Assembly: GCF_035594035.1 (NCBI RefSeq) | Contig: NZ_CP141588.1 | Span: 2,005,501-2,069,500 of the forward strand | DNA from: Sphingomonas sp. LY54 | GTDB taxonomy: Bacteria > Pseudomonadota > Alphaproteobacteria > Sphingomonadales > Sphingomonadaceae | Reading direction: 5' to 3' | DNA length: 64,000 bases | Program-made: the position numbers and the translations under genes | The notes under the pieces: model-generated | The model's database searches: none | The model's input: the letters and a program-made list of their open reading frames with translations, nothing else | What the model was told of the DNA's origin: nothing | Shown here: piece after piece, positions 25,361 through 35,163 of the stretch | Numbering within the stretch: position 1 is the first letter of the stretch | Layout of the letters: every line of letters begins with the position of its first letter

Positions 25361-26317
25361 TCAGTAGCCTTCGCTCGGCACCTGCTCCGCGCCGCCGGGT
25401 GCCGCCTTGGGCACGAAGCTGCTCGATTCCACCTTCAGCCAGATCAGGAAGGGAGTGGCGATATAGATGGTCGAATAGGTGCCGACGACGACGCTGAACA
25501 AAAGGGCGATCGTGAAGCTCTGGATCACGTCGGGGCCGAGCAAAGTCAGCGAGCCGAGCGCGAGCAGCATGGCGAGGTTGGTAGCGATGGTGCGCGCGAG
25601 CGTCTCGTTCATCGACATGTTGAGCAGCGACGTGATGTCCATTTTGCGGAACTTGCGCAGATTCTCGCGAATCCGGTCATAAATCACGATCGTGTCGTTG
25701 AGCGAATAGCCGATCAGCGTCAGCAGGGCGGCGATCACGTTGAGATCGAACTCCATCTGCGTCAGCGCGAACAGACCCAGCGTCAGCGTGACGTCGTGGA
25801 ACAGCGAGAACAGGCCGCCGACGCCGAACTGCCATTCGAACCGGATCCAGATGTAGATCGCGATCCCGATCATCGACAGCAGCAAGGCGAGACCGCCCGA
25901 GCGGACAAGCTCGCCCGAAACCTTGCCCGACACCGTTTCGACGGCGTCGATGCGCGCCCCAGGATATTGCTTGACCAGCGCGTCGCGGACGCGCGAGGCG
26001 GCGGCGTTGGCGCCTTCCTCGCCGCCCTCGGGCAGCGGCAGCCGGATCGAGACTTCGCGCGGCGAGCCGAATTCCTGGATGCTCGGATCGCCGACGCCGA
26101 TCGCGGCGACGTCGTTGCGCAGGTCGTCGATCGATACCGGTTGGGCAAAGGTGACGCGGATCATTTGGCCGCCGGCGAAGTCGACGCCGAAATTGAGGCC
26201 CTTGACCGCGACCAAAGTGATTGAGGCGACCATCATCAGGATCGAGAAGGCGATGGCCCACCCGCGCCAGCGCAGGAAGTCGATATTGGTGTTGTCCGGG
26301 ACGAACTTGAGCAGCAT
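25361..26317 (-). CDS. secF: protein translocase subunit SecF
   Basis: This inner-membrane partner of SecD uses the proton gradient to assist late steps of Sec export. It is 318 residues long. One N-terminal helix is followed by GLNFGVDFAGGQMI, a periplasmic domain, and five further helices with the SecF hallmarks GYSLNDTIVIYDRIREN and SMNETLARTI. It starts 9 bases after the secD stop. Confidence 0.96.
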   Translation of the reverse strand: MLLKFVPDNTNIDFLRWRGWAIAFSILMMVASITLVAVKGLNFGVDFAGGQMIRVTFAQPVSIDDLRNDVAAIGVGDPSIQEFGSPREVSIRLPLPEGGEEGANAAASRVRDALVKQYPGARIDAVETVSGKVSGELVRSGGLALLLSMIGIAIYIWIRFEWQFGVGGLFSLFHDVTLTLGLFALTQMEFDLNVIAALLTLIGYSLNDTIVIYDRIRENLRKFRKMDITSLLNMSMNETLARTIATNLAMLLALGSLTLLGPDVIQSFTIALLFSVVVGTYSTIYIATPFLIWLKVESSSFVPKAAPGGAEQVPSEGY

Positions 26318-26326
26318 GGGCTTTTC

Positions 26327-27922
26327 CTAGATCCGCAGCTCGGTCGGACGCTTACGCAGCCACAGCGACACGAACATGCGCGTCACGGTGACCGCGGTGA
26401 AGACCGAGGTGGCGATACCGATCATCATCACGACCGCGAAGCCGCGGACCGGGCCGGTGCCGAAGTAGAAGAGCAGCATGCCGGCGATGACGTTGGTGAT
26501 GTTGGCGTCGAAAATGGCGGTGCGGGCCTCATTATAGCCGTGCTCGATCGCCTGGATGATCGTCCGTCCGCGCCGATATTCCTCGCGGATGCGCTCGTTG
26601 ATGATCACGTTGGCGTCGACCGCAGCGCCGATCGTCAGCACGAAGCCGGCGATGCCGGGCAGCGTCAGCGTCGCGTTGAAGATCGCCATGATGCCGAGGA
26701 TGATCACGACGTTCAGGACCAGCGCGATGTTGGCGTAGAAGCCGAAGCGGCCATAGGTCACGAACATGAAGATCAGGACCAGCACGGTGCCGACGATGCC
26801 CGCGATGATGCCCTCGCGGATCGAATCGTAGCCGAGGTCGGGGCCGACGGTACGCTCCTCGACCACCTTGAGCTCGACCGGCAGTTTGCCCGAGCGGAGC
26901 TGGACGGCAAGGTCGTTGGCGCTCTGAACGGTGAAGTTGCCCGAAATTTGCGCCTGGCCGCCGAGGATCGGCTCGTTGATGTTGGGCGCCGAGACGACAA
27001 CGTCGTCGAGGATGATGGCGAACGGCTTGCCGACATTCTCCTGCGTCACCTTCGCGAAGCGGCGGCCGCCGGCGCCGTCGAAGCGGATGCTGACGACGGG
27101 CTCGTTGGTGGTCGGATCGAATTGCTGGGTGGCGTCGATCAACTGGTCGCCGGTCACCATCGCGCGGCGCTGCACGGCAATGCGGCCGGTGGGGCTGTCC
27201 GGATAGGGAAGGACCTGGCTGCCGACGGGCGCGCGGCCCTGCGCGACCAGCGCCGGATCTGCGTTGAGGTCGACCAATTTGAAATCGAGCCGCGCGGTCT
27301 TGCCGAGCAGTTGCTTCAGCCCTTCCGGGTCCTGCAGGCCCGGCACCTGGACGAGGATGCGCTCGCGGCCCTGGCGGACCACGGTCACTTCGCGCGTGCC
27401 ATCCGGATCGACGCGGTTGTAGACGACTTCACGGGCGACATTCATCGCATTGTCGAGCGCCGCGGAAAGCCCCGACTCGGTCGGCTGCATGACGATGCGG
27501 TTGGTATCGAGGACGTTGACGTTCCAGTCGCGCTGGCCGCCGAGGCCGACCGGCTGGGTCAGGTTGCGGACGATCTCCATCGCCGCGTCGACCTTCGACG
27601 GGTCGCGCACCATGAAGCTCACGCGGCCGCCGCTGCTCGACACTTCGCCGATCTCGATGCGCGGGCTCGCCCGGCGCATCTCGGTGCGGATCGTCTCTTC
27701 CATCACCTCGAGCCGCTGCTTGGCGACGTCGCTGGTGTCGGCTTCGAGCAGCAGATGGCTGCCGCCGGCCAGATCGAGGCCGAGATTGACCTGCTCGCGC
27801 GGGAGGAACCCGGGGAATTTGGCGACGACCGACGGCGGCAACATGCTCGGGATCGCGAAAGCGATGCCGATCAGGAGCAGGAGGGTGGTCCCCCAGACTT
27901 TCCAACGCGGGAAATCCAGCAT
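26327..27922 (-). CDS. secD: protein translocase subunit SecD
   Basis: A 531-residue inner-membrane RND-type protein of the Sec export machinery. An N-terminal helix is followed by LGLDLAGGSHLLLE (the SecD signature), a large periplasmic domain (P1), and six C-terminal helices including GAAVDANVIINERIREE and ANITNVIAGMLLFYFGTGPV. It overlaps the yajC stop as TGATG and is followed by secF, so the three are made together. Confidence 0.97.
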   Translation of the reverse strand: MLDFPRWKVWGTTLLLLIGIAFAIPSMLPPSVVAKFPGFLPREQVNLGLDLAGGSHLLLEADTSDVAKQRLEVMEETIRTEMRRASPRIEIGEVSSSGGRVSFMVRDPSKVDAAMEIVRNLTQPVGLGGQRDWNVNVLDTNRIVMQPTESGLSAALDNAMNVAREVVYNRVDPDGTREVTVVRQGRERILVQVPGLQDPEGLKQLLGKTARLDFKLVDLNADPALVAQGRAPVGSQVLPYPDSPTGRIAVQRRAMVTGDQLIDATQQFDPTTNEPVVSIRFDGAGGRRFAKVTQENVGKPFAIILDDVVVSAPNINEPILGGQAQISGNFTVQSANDLAVQLRSGKLPVELKVVEERTVGPDLGYDSIREGIIAGIVGTVLVLIFMFVTYGRFGFYANIALVLNVVIILGIMAIFNATLTLPGIAGFVLTIGAAVDANVIINERIREEYRRGRTIIQAIEHGYNEARTAIFDANITNVIAGMLLFYFGTGPVRGFAVVMMIGIATSVFTAVTVTRMFVSLWLRKRPTELRI

Positions 27923-28254
27923 CAGTCGTTCGCGGGCTTGGTGCCGTGCGGGCGGACGTCGCTCAAGGTCGACTTCAGCGCGCGCACGCGGACGTTCGGG
28001 GCGATCTCCACTTCCACTTCGGTCTCGTCGACCTTGGTCACCTTGCCGACGAGGCCGCCGCCGGTGACCACGATGTCGTTCTTCTTGACCGCGGTGATCA
28101 GCGCCTGGTGCTGCTTCATGCGGCGCTGCTGCGGGCGGATCAGCAGGAAGTAGAAGATCACGAAGATCAGGATCAGCGGGGCGACCGACACGAAGAAGCC
28201 GGCGGCTCCTGCAGGTGCAGCGCCGGCTGCGGCATGGGCGGGAGATGCGAACAT
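27922..28254 (-). CDS. yajC: preprotein translocase subunit YajC
   Basis: A 110-residue single-pass membrane protein associated with SecDF. The hydrophobic stretch FFVSVAPLILIFVIFYFLLI is followed by the diagnostic RPQQRRMKQHQALI, and the small cytoplasmic domain contains NDIVVTGGGLVGKV. It is the first gene of yajC-secD-secF-Mth938. Its 120-base upstream gap is the likely promoter region. Confidence 0.96.
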   Translation of the reverse strand: MFASPAHAAAGAAPAGAAGFFVSVAPLILIFVIFYFLLIRPQQRRMKQHQALITAVKKNDIVVTGGGLVGKVTKVDETEVEVEIAPNVRVRALKSTLSDVRPHGTKPAND

Positions 28255-28379
28255 GGAAATCTTACCTGATAATGGGTGGCCGGGCGGCCATACCGGAAGC
28301 CGGCGCGACTATCATGGGGACCCCCCGTTACGCAAGCAAGGGTCCGGCCGGAGGTCCGGACGCTGATGGCCGGGCGGCG

Positions 28380-28853
28380 TCAGCGTGGCTGCAGGATCAT
28401 CACGGTCGACGTGCCGTGGGCGAGCAGCTTGCGGTCCGCGGAATAGACATAGGCCTCGGCGGTGGCGATCTGCCGACCCATCGAGACGACCCGCCCTTCG
28501 GTGCGGACCGTGCCGGCATCGGCGAGGATCGGGCGGGTCATGTTCACCTTGGTCTCGACGGTCGTGTAGCCGAGCCCGGCCGGGAGCCGGCTATGGACCG
28601 AGCAGCCGGTCGCGCTGTCGATCAGCGCCAGCGCCCAGCCGCCGTGGACGCTGCCGAGCGGATTGAGCAGATGCGGTCCGGGCTCGCCCTCGAACACGAC
28701 CGTGCCGTCGCCGACCTCGGTCAGGCGGAAGCCCAGGGTCTGCGACATGGGCGGGCCCGGCAGTCTGCCGGCCAGCATGGCGCGCAGCATCTCGATGCCG
28801 GACAGGCCGGCAACCTCTTCGCGGCTCGCCACGCCATAATGCGGCTCTGTCAT
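28380..28853 (-). CDS. PaaI family hotdog thioesterase
   Basis: A 157-residue hotdog protein. It has the PaaI-type active-site region LLNPLGSVHGGWALALIDSA and a second strand pair LGYTTVETKVNMTRPI. It probably hydrolyses an acyl- or aryl-CoA, but the substrate is unknown. It is monocistronic as far as can be seen: yajC lies downstream on the same strand after 125 bases. Only distantly similar to the thioesterase at 10606. Confidence 0.87.
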   Translation of the reverse strand: MTEPHYGVASREEVAGLSGIEMLRAMLAGRLPGPPMSQTLGFRLTEVGDGTVVFEGEPGPHLLNPLGSVHGGWALALIDSATGCSVHSRLPAGLGYTTVETKVNMTRPILADAGTVRTEGRVVSMGRQIATAEAYVYSADRKLLAHGTSTVMILQPR

Positions 28854-28984
28854 ATCCGACGCCCCTTTGGTTTCTTTTTGAAACTAGGTGGCGATTCCGT
28901 TCGGATCAAGCCGGCTGCCGCTTGCCATTCGGGCGGCTCGCGCCTAAGTGGCCGGCTTCGGCATCGCTGCGGCGGTGCCTCGGT

Positions 28985-29061
<77 letters not shown>

Positions 29062-29106
29062 TTTTCTCACTTCATTCCTGCCCGCGGGGCGGCCCATGAC
29101 GATCGG

Positions 29107-31632
29107 CTAGGCGGTCCGCGCCTCGGCCGCGAGCACGCTCGTATAGAGCTTGCCGACGCCGATCAGGGCGATGCCGAGGCCGAGGAAGGAGAGGATGCGC
29201 AGCACGCCCTCGAGCGCCGCCGCGTCGACCAGGAACACCTTGAGCACCGTCGCGGTCAGCAGCAGCAGGCCGGCGAGGCGCAGCGGCTTGTCGGCCATGC
29301 GCACGCCCGCGCCGAGCAGCCCGACCGAGAGCAGAAGCCCGGCCAGCGAATAACCATAGCGCTCGCCGACCGGCATATCGATCGCGGTCAGCGTCGCGCC
29401 GTGGAAGGCCTGGCGCACCAGCAGCATCACCCCCGCGATCAGCGCGCCCAGGAACAGGATGAGCCACAAAACCTGCCAGCGGCCGCCGCGCCGCCGCGCA
29501 AGATGCAGCCAAAAGGCGCTGCCGATGAAGGCGGGAAGGATCAGGTTGAGGAGCGGCAGCGGCCCGATCCATTGCGGCGTCAGCACCGGATTGTGGAGGA
29601 TGAGGTCGAACCAGATGAGGCGCGCCGCGGCGACGAGGGTCAGCGCCATGCCCCAGGCCGGCAGCCGCTCCGCCAGCCGGGCGTCGCGCAGCGTGCCGCT
29701 GGCGAGCAGCCAGCCGGCGAGGAACAGCGTCTGGGTCAGCACCATCCTCTCGGCGAAGCCGCGCGCGTCGAAATCGGCCCGGTCCTCGATCGCGAAGACC
29801 TGCTTGAACAGGATGTAGCCCGCGGCGGCGAGCAGGGCCGCGCCGGTTGTGGGCAGCGCGCGGGCATGAAGCGGCGCCAGAGGCGGCAGGACGCGCCATA
29901 CGGCCAGCAGCAGCGCGCCCGTCAGCGCGAGCGATTGCAGCGCCGCGGCCGGCGTCGGCAGCGCCGTCACGAAAGCGGGTTCGGCGATCAGCGAGCCGCC
30001 GATCGTGGCCCAGAGCTCGGGCACCAGTAGCACGGAAGCCGTGGCCGCAGCCGCGGACACGGCGAGCGCGACCATCGCCAGGCCGACGTCGCGCAAACGC
30101 CGCGCCGCGCCGGCGGCCGCGAGCGCGACCAGCGCCCAACCCGCCGGCATCAGGTCATTGGGGAGGAGATCATAAGCCGCGGCCATCAGCAGCAAGGCCG
30201 ACGTCGCTCCGGCGATCAGCAGCGGCAGGTCCGGCTGGCCTTCGGCGCGGGCTTCGCCGCGGTGGCGCCAGGCAAGCACGGCCGGGCCGACGGCCAGCAG
30301 GAGCATCAGCGCGCCCCAGACGGGCCCGGCGAGGAGTCGCCCCTCGCCGGCACGCAGGATCAGCGCGGGGGCGGCGAGCGCGGCGCAGGCCACGGCGGTC
30401 CAGGGCAGGCGGGATCCGTCGCGCGCCGCCAGCGGCCAGGCGAAGCCGGTGAAGAGCAGAGCGGTCGCCGCCGCGGCCCAGGGAAGGATCGGGTTGCTGT
30501 CGAACAGGCTTTTGGCGGCGAGCAGCACCAAAGCCAGCAACAAGGCGAGCGGCGGCAGCAGCCGATATTCCTCGCGCCGCGTGGCGAGGACCAGGCTCGC
30601 CAGCGCGAGCGTGCCGAACAGAGCCCAGGCGGCGACGCCGAGATCGGTCCGCGCCACCAGCACCGCGAGCTGGAGCAGGCCGATCGCCGCCGGCTGCAGG
30701 AGATGGAGATGGCGCCCTTCACCGGGCCGCGCGAGCGAGGCGGCGATGCCCATGGCGACGATGAACACGCCCGCGGCCAGCGCATCGGGCGCGCGCGACA
30801 TCAGCAAGGCCGCCGACCAGAGGAAGCTCAGCACGACCGCGCCGGCAGCGAGCCAGGTCCAGCCGCGGCGCTGCGCCAGCGCGAACAGGGCCGCGTTGAG
30901 CAGCGCCAGGTAAGCGAGCAGGGGCACCGCGCTGGCGTTCGGATCGCCGACCAGCAGCGGAGTCAGGAAGCCGCCGGTGAGGCCCATCACCGCCGTCGGC
31001 GCGCCGTGGCGCAGCGCCAGCACCAGCGCCGCCGCCGTGATCAGTGCCATCAGCGCGGAAGCGACGCCGACCGGCATCAGCCCGTATAATGTCAGCGATC
31101 CGTAAGTCGCGGCATAGAGGACGAAGATGCCGGCGCCGACTAGGGTCTGGGCGACGCGGGGATCGGCGGTGAAGCCAGGCCGGCTGCGCGCGATTTCGCC
31201 GCCGGCGATGAGCAGCAGGCCGAATGCCCCCGCCATCGCCATCCGCACCGGCGGGGTCACCAGGCCGATCTCGATCGAATAGCGCACCAGGAACACACCC
31301 GCGACCGCTAGCGCGATGCCGCCGACCCAGATCAGCAGCCGCCCGCCGACGAAGCGCTCGAACAATATCGCAAAGGTCTCGCGGACCGGCAAAGCCGGTT
31401 CCTCGGCGGGCGGCTCGGTCCACTCCTCGGCTCGGGCAGGCGGCTCGGTGGCCGGTTCGGGAGCTGCCCTTTGGACGGTGTAGGCGCGGACTGCCTGGGT
31501 CGGCTCGGCGGGCGGATGCAGGGCATGGCCGAGCGCGTCAAGCTGCTCTTCGAGACGCGCCAGCCGGAGGCTCGTCTTCCGGTGGGCGGCGAACAGGGCG
31601 ACCAGCCCGACCAGAAGGAGCAGCTCGATCAT
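29107..31632 (-). CDS. DUF2339 family multi-spanning membrane protein
   Basis: An 841-residue inner-membrane protein with roughly two dozen hydrophobic segments and little else after residue 100. The start at 31632 gives a membrane segment ([18 protein letters not shown]), a short coiled coil ([14 protein letters not shown]), then a Pro/Glu-rich linker. The diagnostic DUF2339 stretch follows: [20 protein letters not shown], and later YLVRYS-like and [15 protein letters not shown] segments. The frame is open far upstream but that part shows no protein-like features. Function is unknown for the family. It diverges from hslV, and the 100 bases between hold both promoters. Confidence 0.88.
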   Translation of the reverse strand: MIELLLLVGLVALFAAHRKTSLRLARLEEQLDALGHALHPPAEPTQAVRAYTVQRAAPEPATEPPARAEEWTEPPAEEPALPVRETFAILFERFVGGRLLIWVGGIALAVAGVFLVRYSIEIGLVTPPVRMAMAGAFGLLLIAGGEIARSRPGFTADPRVAQTLVGAGIFVLYAATYGSLTLYGLMPVGVASALMALITAAALVLALRHGAPTAVMGLTGGFLTPLLVGDPNASAVPLLAYLALLNAALFALAQRRGWTWLAAGAVVLSFLWSAALLMSRAPDALAAGVFIVAMGIAASLARPGEGRHLHLLQPAAIGLLQLAVLVARTDLGVAAWALFGTLALASLVLATRREEYRLLPPLALLLALVLLAAKSLFDSNPILPWAAAATALLFTGFAWPLAARDGSRLPWTAVACAALAAPALILRAGEGRLLAGPVWGALMLLLAVGPAVLAWRHRGEARAEGQPDLPLLIAGATSALLLMAAAYDLLPNDLMPAGWALVALAAAGAARRLRDVGLAMVALAVSAAAATASVLLVPELWATIGGSLIAEPAFVTALPTPAAALQSLALTGALLLAVWRVLPPLAPLHARALPTTGAALLAAAGYILFKQVFAIEDRADFDARGFAERMVLTQTLFLAGWLLASGTLRDARLAERLPAWGMALTLVAAARLIWFDLILHNPVLTPQWIGPLPLLNLILPAFIGSAFWLHLARRRGGRWQVLWLILFLGALIAGVMLLVRQAFHGATLTAIDMPVGERYGYSLAGLLLSVGLLGAGVRMADKPLRLAGLLLLTATVLKVFLVDAAALEGVLRILSFLGLGIALIGVGKLYTSVLAAEARTA

Positions 31633-31680
31633 CGCCGAGGGACTAGCCGCTCGTGCCGGCCCTGTCACGGTTGCGCGATT

Positions 31681-31710
31681 GTTGCAGAGCGTCGCGCGCC
31701 ATCCCACATA
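31681..31710 (+). promoter_or_regulatory. possible heat-shock (sigma-32 type) promoter of hslVU
   Basis: GTTGCAG at 31681-31687 and CCCACATA at 31703-31710 are spaced 15 bases apart, 28 bases before the hslV start. They partly match the sigma-32 pattern (CTTGAAA, then CCCCAT). hslVU is heat-shock regulated in other proteobacteria. The match is imperfect and not tested. Confidence 0.35.
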
Positions 31711-31737
31711 GCCCCCACAAAGAGAGCGGGAGCGGAC

Positions 31738-32280
31738 ATGGAAAGCTGGCACGGGACAACGATCCTGGGTGTGCGTAAGAACGGGAATGTGGTCGTCGCC
31801 GGCGACGGCCAAGTGTCGCTGGGCCAGACGGTGATCAAGCCCAATGCCCGCAAGGTCCGCCGCCTCCACGACGGTTCGGTGATCGGCGGATTCGCCGGCG
31901 CCACCGCCGACGCCTTCACTCTGTTCGAGCGGCTGGAGCGCAAGCTCGAGCAGCATCATGGGGCATTGATGCGCGCCGCGGTCGAGCTCGCCAAGGACTG
32001 GCGGACCGACAAATATCTGCGCAACCTCGAGGCGATGATGATCGTCGCCGACAAGGACGTGACCCTGATCCTCACCGGCAATGGCGACGTGCTCGAGCCC
32101 GCCGACGGCATCGCCGCGATCGGATCGGGCGGCAATTTCGCGCTGTCGGCCGCGACCGCCATCTTCGAATATGAGGAGGACGCGGAGACGATCGCGCGCA
32201 AAGCGATGAAGATCGCCGCCGATGTCTGCGTCTACACCAACGGGAATCTCACCATCGAAAAGATCGAGGGCGCGGCCTGA
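31738..32280 (+). CDS. hslV: ATP-dependent protease subunit HslV
   Basis: This is the proteolytic, proteasome-like subunit of HslVU (ClpYQ). The protein is 180 residues long. The first six residues (MESWHG) form a propeptide, and processing exposes the catalytic Thr7 in [21 protein letters not shown]. Further family motifs are [17 protein letters not shown] and [13 protein letters not shown]. The frame extends upstream, but the ATG at 31738 follows AGAGAGCGGGAG and gives the right N-terminus. hslU follows after an 82-base gap holding a repeat pair. Confidence 0.97.
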   Translation: MESWHGTTILGVRKNGNVVVAGDGQVSLGQTVIKPNARKVRRLHDGSVIGGFAGATADAFTLFERLERKLEQHHGALMRAAVELAKDWRTDKYLRNLEAMMIVADKDVTLILTGNGDVLEPADGIAAIGSGGNFALSAATAIFEYEEDAETIARKAMKIAADVCVYTNGNLTIEKIEGAA

Positions 32281-32284
32281 CAGA

Positions 32285-32356
32285 CCAGTTCCCCGGCGGA
32301 AGCCGGGGCCCAGTAATTGAGGCCGGATTGGGTTCCGGCTTTCGCCGGAACGCAAG
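32285..32356. repeat. inverted REP-like elements between hslV and hslU
   Basis: GTTCCCCGGCGGAAGCCGGGG near 32286-32306 and, inverted, GTTCCGGCTTTCGCCGGAAC near 32333-32352 form two palindromes of the same family as at 3244. As there, the pair sits inside a two-gene operon whose products form one complex. Confidence 0.7.
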
Positions 32357-32362
32357 GTAGAC

Positions 32363-33664
32363 ATGAACGACAATCTCACCCCGAAGGCGGTCGTCGCCGC
32401 TTTGGACTCCCACATCGTCGGCCAGGACGAGGCCAAGAAGGCGGTCGCGGTCGCCCTGCGCAACCGGTGGCGCCGCCAGCGCCTGTCCGAGGATCTGCGC
32501 GAGGAGGTCACGCCCAAGAACATCCTGATGATCGGGCCGACCGGCTGCGGCAAGACCGAGATTTCGCGCCGGCTGGCCAAGCTCGCCAACGCGCCTTTCG
32601 TGAAGGTCGAGGCGACCAAGTTTACCGAGGTCGGCTATGTCGGCCGCGACGTCGAGCAGATCGCCCGCGACCTCGTCGAGGAAGCCGTTCGGCTCGAGAA
32701 GGAGCGCCGCCGAGGCGCGGTGCGCGAAGCCGCCAGCGAAGCGGCGATGGAGCGGCTGCTCGATGCTTTGGTCGGCAAGGAAGCGAGCCAGGCGACCCGC
32801 GAGAGCTTCCGCCAGCGCCTCGCCGACAACCATCTCAACGACAAGGAGGTGGAGATCGAGCTGGTCGAGACGGCGAGCCCGACGATGGAGATACCCGGCC
32901 TCGGCGGCCAGGTCGGCATGATCAACCTCAGCGATATGATGAGCAAGGCGTTCGGCCAGCAGCCCAAGAAGAAGCGCCGGCTGCGCGTCGCCGACGCGTG
33001 GGATAAATTGGTCGAGGAGGAATCGGATAAGAGGCTCGATGCCGACGACGTCAACCGCACCGCTTTGCGCGACGCGGAGGCGAACGGCATCGTCTTCCTC
33101 GACGAGATCGACAAAATCGCGGTCAGCGACGTGCGCGGCGGCTCGGTCAGCCGCGAGGGCGTGCAGCGCGATTTGCTGCCGCTGATCGAGGGAACCACCG
33201 TCGCCACCAAATATGGTCCGCTCAAGACCGACCATATATTGTTCATCGCTTCGGGCGCGTTCCACATCGCCAAGCCGAGCGATCTCCTCCCCGAGCTCCA
33301 GGGCCGCCTGCCGATCCGCGTCGAACTGAAGGCGCTGACCGAGGAGGATTTCGTCCGCATCCTGCAGGACACGCGCGCCAGCCTCACCGAGCAATATCGC
33401 GCGCTGATCGCCACCGAAGGGGTCGAGGTCAACTTCACCGACGACGGCATCCGCGCGATCGCCCGCATCGCCGCCGAGGTGAACGGCCAGATCGAGAATA
33501 TCGGCGCGCGGCGGCTGCAGACGGTCATGGAGAAGCTGCTCGAAGACGTCAGCTTCGAGGCCGAGGATCGCAAGGGCGAGACTGTCACGGTGGATGCGGC
33601 CTATGTCGAGAAGCAGCTGGCCGCCGTCGCCCGCAACACCGACCTCAGCAAATATGTTCTCTAA
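32363..33664 (+). CDS. hslU: ATP-dependent protease ATPase subunit HslU
   Basis: This AAA+ unfoldase feeds substrates to HslV. It is 433 residues long. The N-terminal [20 protein letters not shown] is followed by Walker A GPTGCGKT (58-65), the pore-loop region [13 protein letters not shown], the inserted I-domain (about 110-240), Walker [12 protein letters not shown] and the C-terminal LSKYVL tail that docks into HslV. All parts are present. It is transcribed with hslV. Confidence 0.97.
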   Translation: MNDNLTPKAVVAALDSHIVGQDEAKKAVAVALRNRWRRQRLSEDLREEVTPKNILMIGPTGCGKTEISRRLAKLANAPFVKVEATKFTEVGYVGRDVEQIARDLVEEAVRLEKERRRGAVREAASEAAMERLLDALVGKEASQATRESFRQRLADNHLNDKEVEIELVETASPTMEIPGLGGQVGMINLSDMMSKAFGQQPKKKRRLRVADAWDKLVEEESDKRLDADDVNRTALRDAEANGIVFLDEIDKIAVSDVRGGSVSREGVQRDLLPLIEGTTVATKYGPLKTDHILFIASGAFHIAKPSDLLPELQGRLPIRVELKALTEEDFVRILQDTRASLTEQYRALIATEGVEVNFTDDGIRAIARIAAEVNGQIENIGARRLQTVMEKLLEDVSFEAEDRKGETVTVDAAYVEKQLAAVARNTDLSKYVL

Positions 33665-33766
33665 ACCAAGGATCTAATTGGCCGAGGGAGTCGCACGTTT
33701 CGTCGACTCGCTTGCACCCGATTCTCCTTCCGCGGGTTGTCGCTATCCCAACGAAGGAGATCGAGA

Positions 33767-34222
33767 ATGTTGCTGAAGACCGCCCTCTTGGCCGCCGCGG
33801 CCGCGTTGCCGCTAGCCGGCGCGGGGGCTCAGGTCGCCGTCGACGTCAATGCCGGCGTCAACGCCAACCTCCCGGTCCAGTCGACCGTCGACGCCGCCAC
33901 CGATGCGGTCCGCGACGCTGCGAACACAGCGGCGGATGCGGCCAACCAGTCAGTCGGTGCGACTGCCAAGGCCGAGGCCGGGGACGCGAAGCTCGTCGCG
34001 GTGACCCAGGCCGACATCAAGGCGGGCGATACCGTGCGCGACACGGCCGGCGGGGTCGTCGGCAAGATCGAATCGGTCGATGCGAGCGGCGCCGTGATCG
34101 CCACTGGCAAGAGCCGCGTGCAAATCCCGGTCACCAGCTTCGGCAAGAACCAGCAGGGCCTGGTCATCGCCATGACCCGCGCCGAGCTCGACGCGGCGGC
34201 ATCGGCCAAGACGCCGTCCTGA
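33767..34222 (+). CDS. hypothetical secreted protein with a PRC-barrel-like C-terminus
   Basis: A 151-residue protein. The ATG at 33767 has AAGGAG about eight bases upstream. The signal peptide (MLLKTALLAAAAALPLAGAGAQ) suggests export to the periplasm. A central Ala/Asn/Asp-rich helical stretch (about 25-65) is followed by a compact beta domain with KAGDTVRDTAGGVVGKIESV, which looks like a PRC-barrel. Similar small proteins of unknown role are common in sphingomonads (from memory). A strong terminator follows directly. Confidence 0.7.
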   Translation: MLLKTALLAAAAALPLAGAGAQVAVDVNAGVNANLPVQSTVDAATDAVRDAANTAADAANQSVGATAKAEAGDAKLVAVTQADIKAGDTVRDTAGGVVGKIESVDASGAVIATGKSRVQIPVTSFGKNQQGLVIAMTRAELDAAASAKTPS

Positions 34223-34235
34223 CCGCAGCCGAGAC

Positions 34236-34272
34236 GGGCCGCGCCGGTTTTCCCCTGCCGGCGCGGCCCTTT
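34236..34272 (+). terminator. intrinsic terminator after the secreted PRC-like protein
   Basis: A perfect 12-bp stem (GGGCCGCGCCGG at 34236-34247 with CCGGCGCGGCCC at 34258-34269), a 10-base loop and a short TTT run. It lies 14 bases after the stop at 34222. Confidence 0.8.
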
Positions 34273-34338
34273 CGATTCCTGCGCTGACGGATCCGCGCGA
34301 AATGGTGTAAGGGGACGGCGAACTGACCGGGGTCGCCG

Positions 34339-35106
34339 ATGACGATGACCAGTCCAGCCGCTGCCAACCCGTCGGGGCTGCCGGCCCGGCCATGGCCCTA
34401 TCGCTTCATCAAGAAAATGCGCGGCCGGCTCGACCGGGTCATCGCCCGCTCCTCCCTGGTTCCCAACGATCCCGTCCTCGACAGCACCGATTTCCCCTGG
34501 ACGGCGACGCTAGAGGCGAATTGGGAGGCGATCCGCGACGAGGCGGCGACCTTGCTGCCGCGGATCGAGGAGGTGCCGCCGCTGCGTTCGGTCTCCCCAG
34601 ATCATCGCCGCATCGCCACCACCGACCTGTGGAAATCCTTCTTTCTCTACGGCTACGGCTATCGCCTCGACGACAATTGCGCGCGCTGCCCCCGCACGGC
34701 CGATCTGGCCTCGCGCATTCCCGGCCTCAACAGCGCCTTCTTCTCGATCCTGCTGCCCGGCATGCACATCAAGGCGCATCGCGGCCCGACTAAGGGACTG
34801 CTCACCTGTCATCTCGGGCTGATGATCCCGGACGGCTGCCGGATGCACCTCGCCGATTCGACGATCCACTGGCGCGAAGGCGAATGCATCGTCTGGGACG
34901 ACACCTACCGCCACGAGGTCTGGCATGAGGGCGCCACGCCGCGCGTCATCCTGCTTGTGCAGGTCGAACGCCCGCTGCGCGCACCGGGAAAGCAGGTCGC
35001 CGACCTGTTTCTCGCCGGCATCCGCCGCTCGCCGTTCGTGCAGGAAGGCAAGCGCAACATGGCTGCCTGGGAGCGGGCGATGAAGGTCGGCGAGCGCGAA
35101 GCCTGA
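34339..35106 (+). CDS. aspartyl/asparaginyl beta-hydroxylase domain protein
   Basis: A 255-residue cupin-fold, Fe(II)/2-oxoglutarate-dependent dioxygenase-like protein. The family core runs from FSILLPGMHIKAHRGPTKG (metal His) through LTCHLGLMIPDGCRM to IVWDDTYRHEVWHEG (second metal His), then an Arg for 2-oxoglutarate in TPRVILLVQ. It is probably cytoplasmic or peripheral: no signal peptide is seen. Related proteins hydroxylate Asp/Asn residues or lipid A acyl chains (LpxO), so a lipid substrate is as likely as a protein. The App1-like gene follows after a repeat. Confidence 0.85.
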   Translation: MTMTSPAAANPSGLPARPWPYRFIKKMRGRLDRVIARSSLVPNDPVLDSTDFPWTATLEANWEAIRDEAATLLPRIEEVPPLRSVSPDHRRIATTDLWKSFFLYGYGYRLDDNCARCPRTADLASRIPGLNSAFFSILLPGMHIKAHRGPTKGLLTCHLGLMIPDGCRMHLADSTIHWREGECIVWDDTYRHEVWHEGATPRVILLVQVERPLRAPGKQVADLFLAGIRRSPFVQEGKRNMAAWERAMKVGEREA

Positions 35107-35111
35107 GCGCC

Positions 35112-35156
35112 GGGGTCTCGACGGCGCCGGGAACGCTCCGGCGGAGCCGGGGTTGA
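35112..35156. repeat. degenerate REP-like element
   Basis: A GCCGGGGTCTCGACGGCGCC stretch followed by CTCCGGCGGAGCCGGGGTT shows the same palindromic CCGGCGGAGCCGG core as the elements at 3244 and 32285, but it is less well preserved. Confidence 0.45.
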
Positions 35157-35163
35157 CCCAGCC

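Noticed and set aside
31633..32619. Upstream extension of the DUF2339 frame into the hslV region
   Set aside because: It lies antisense to hslV. The family N-terminus starts at 31632.
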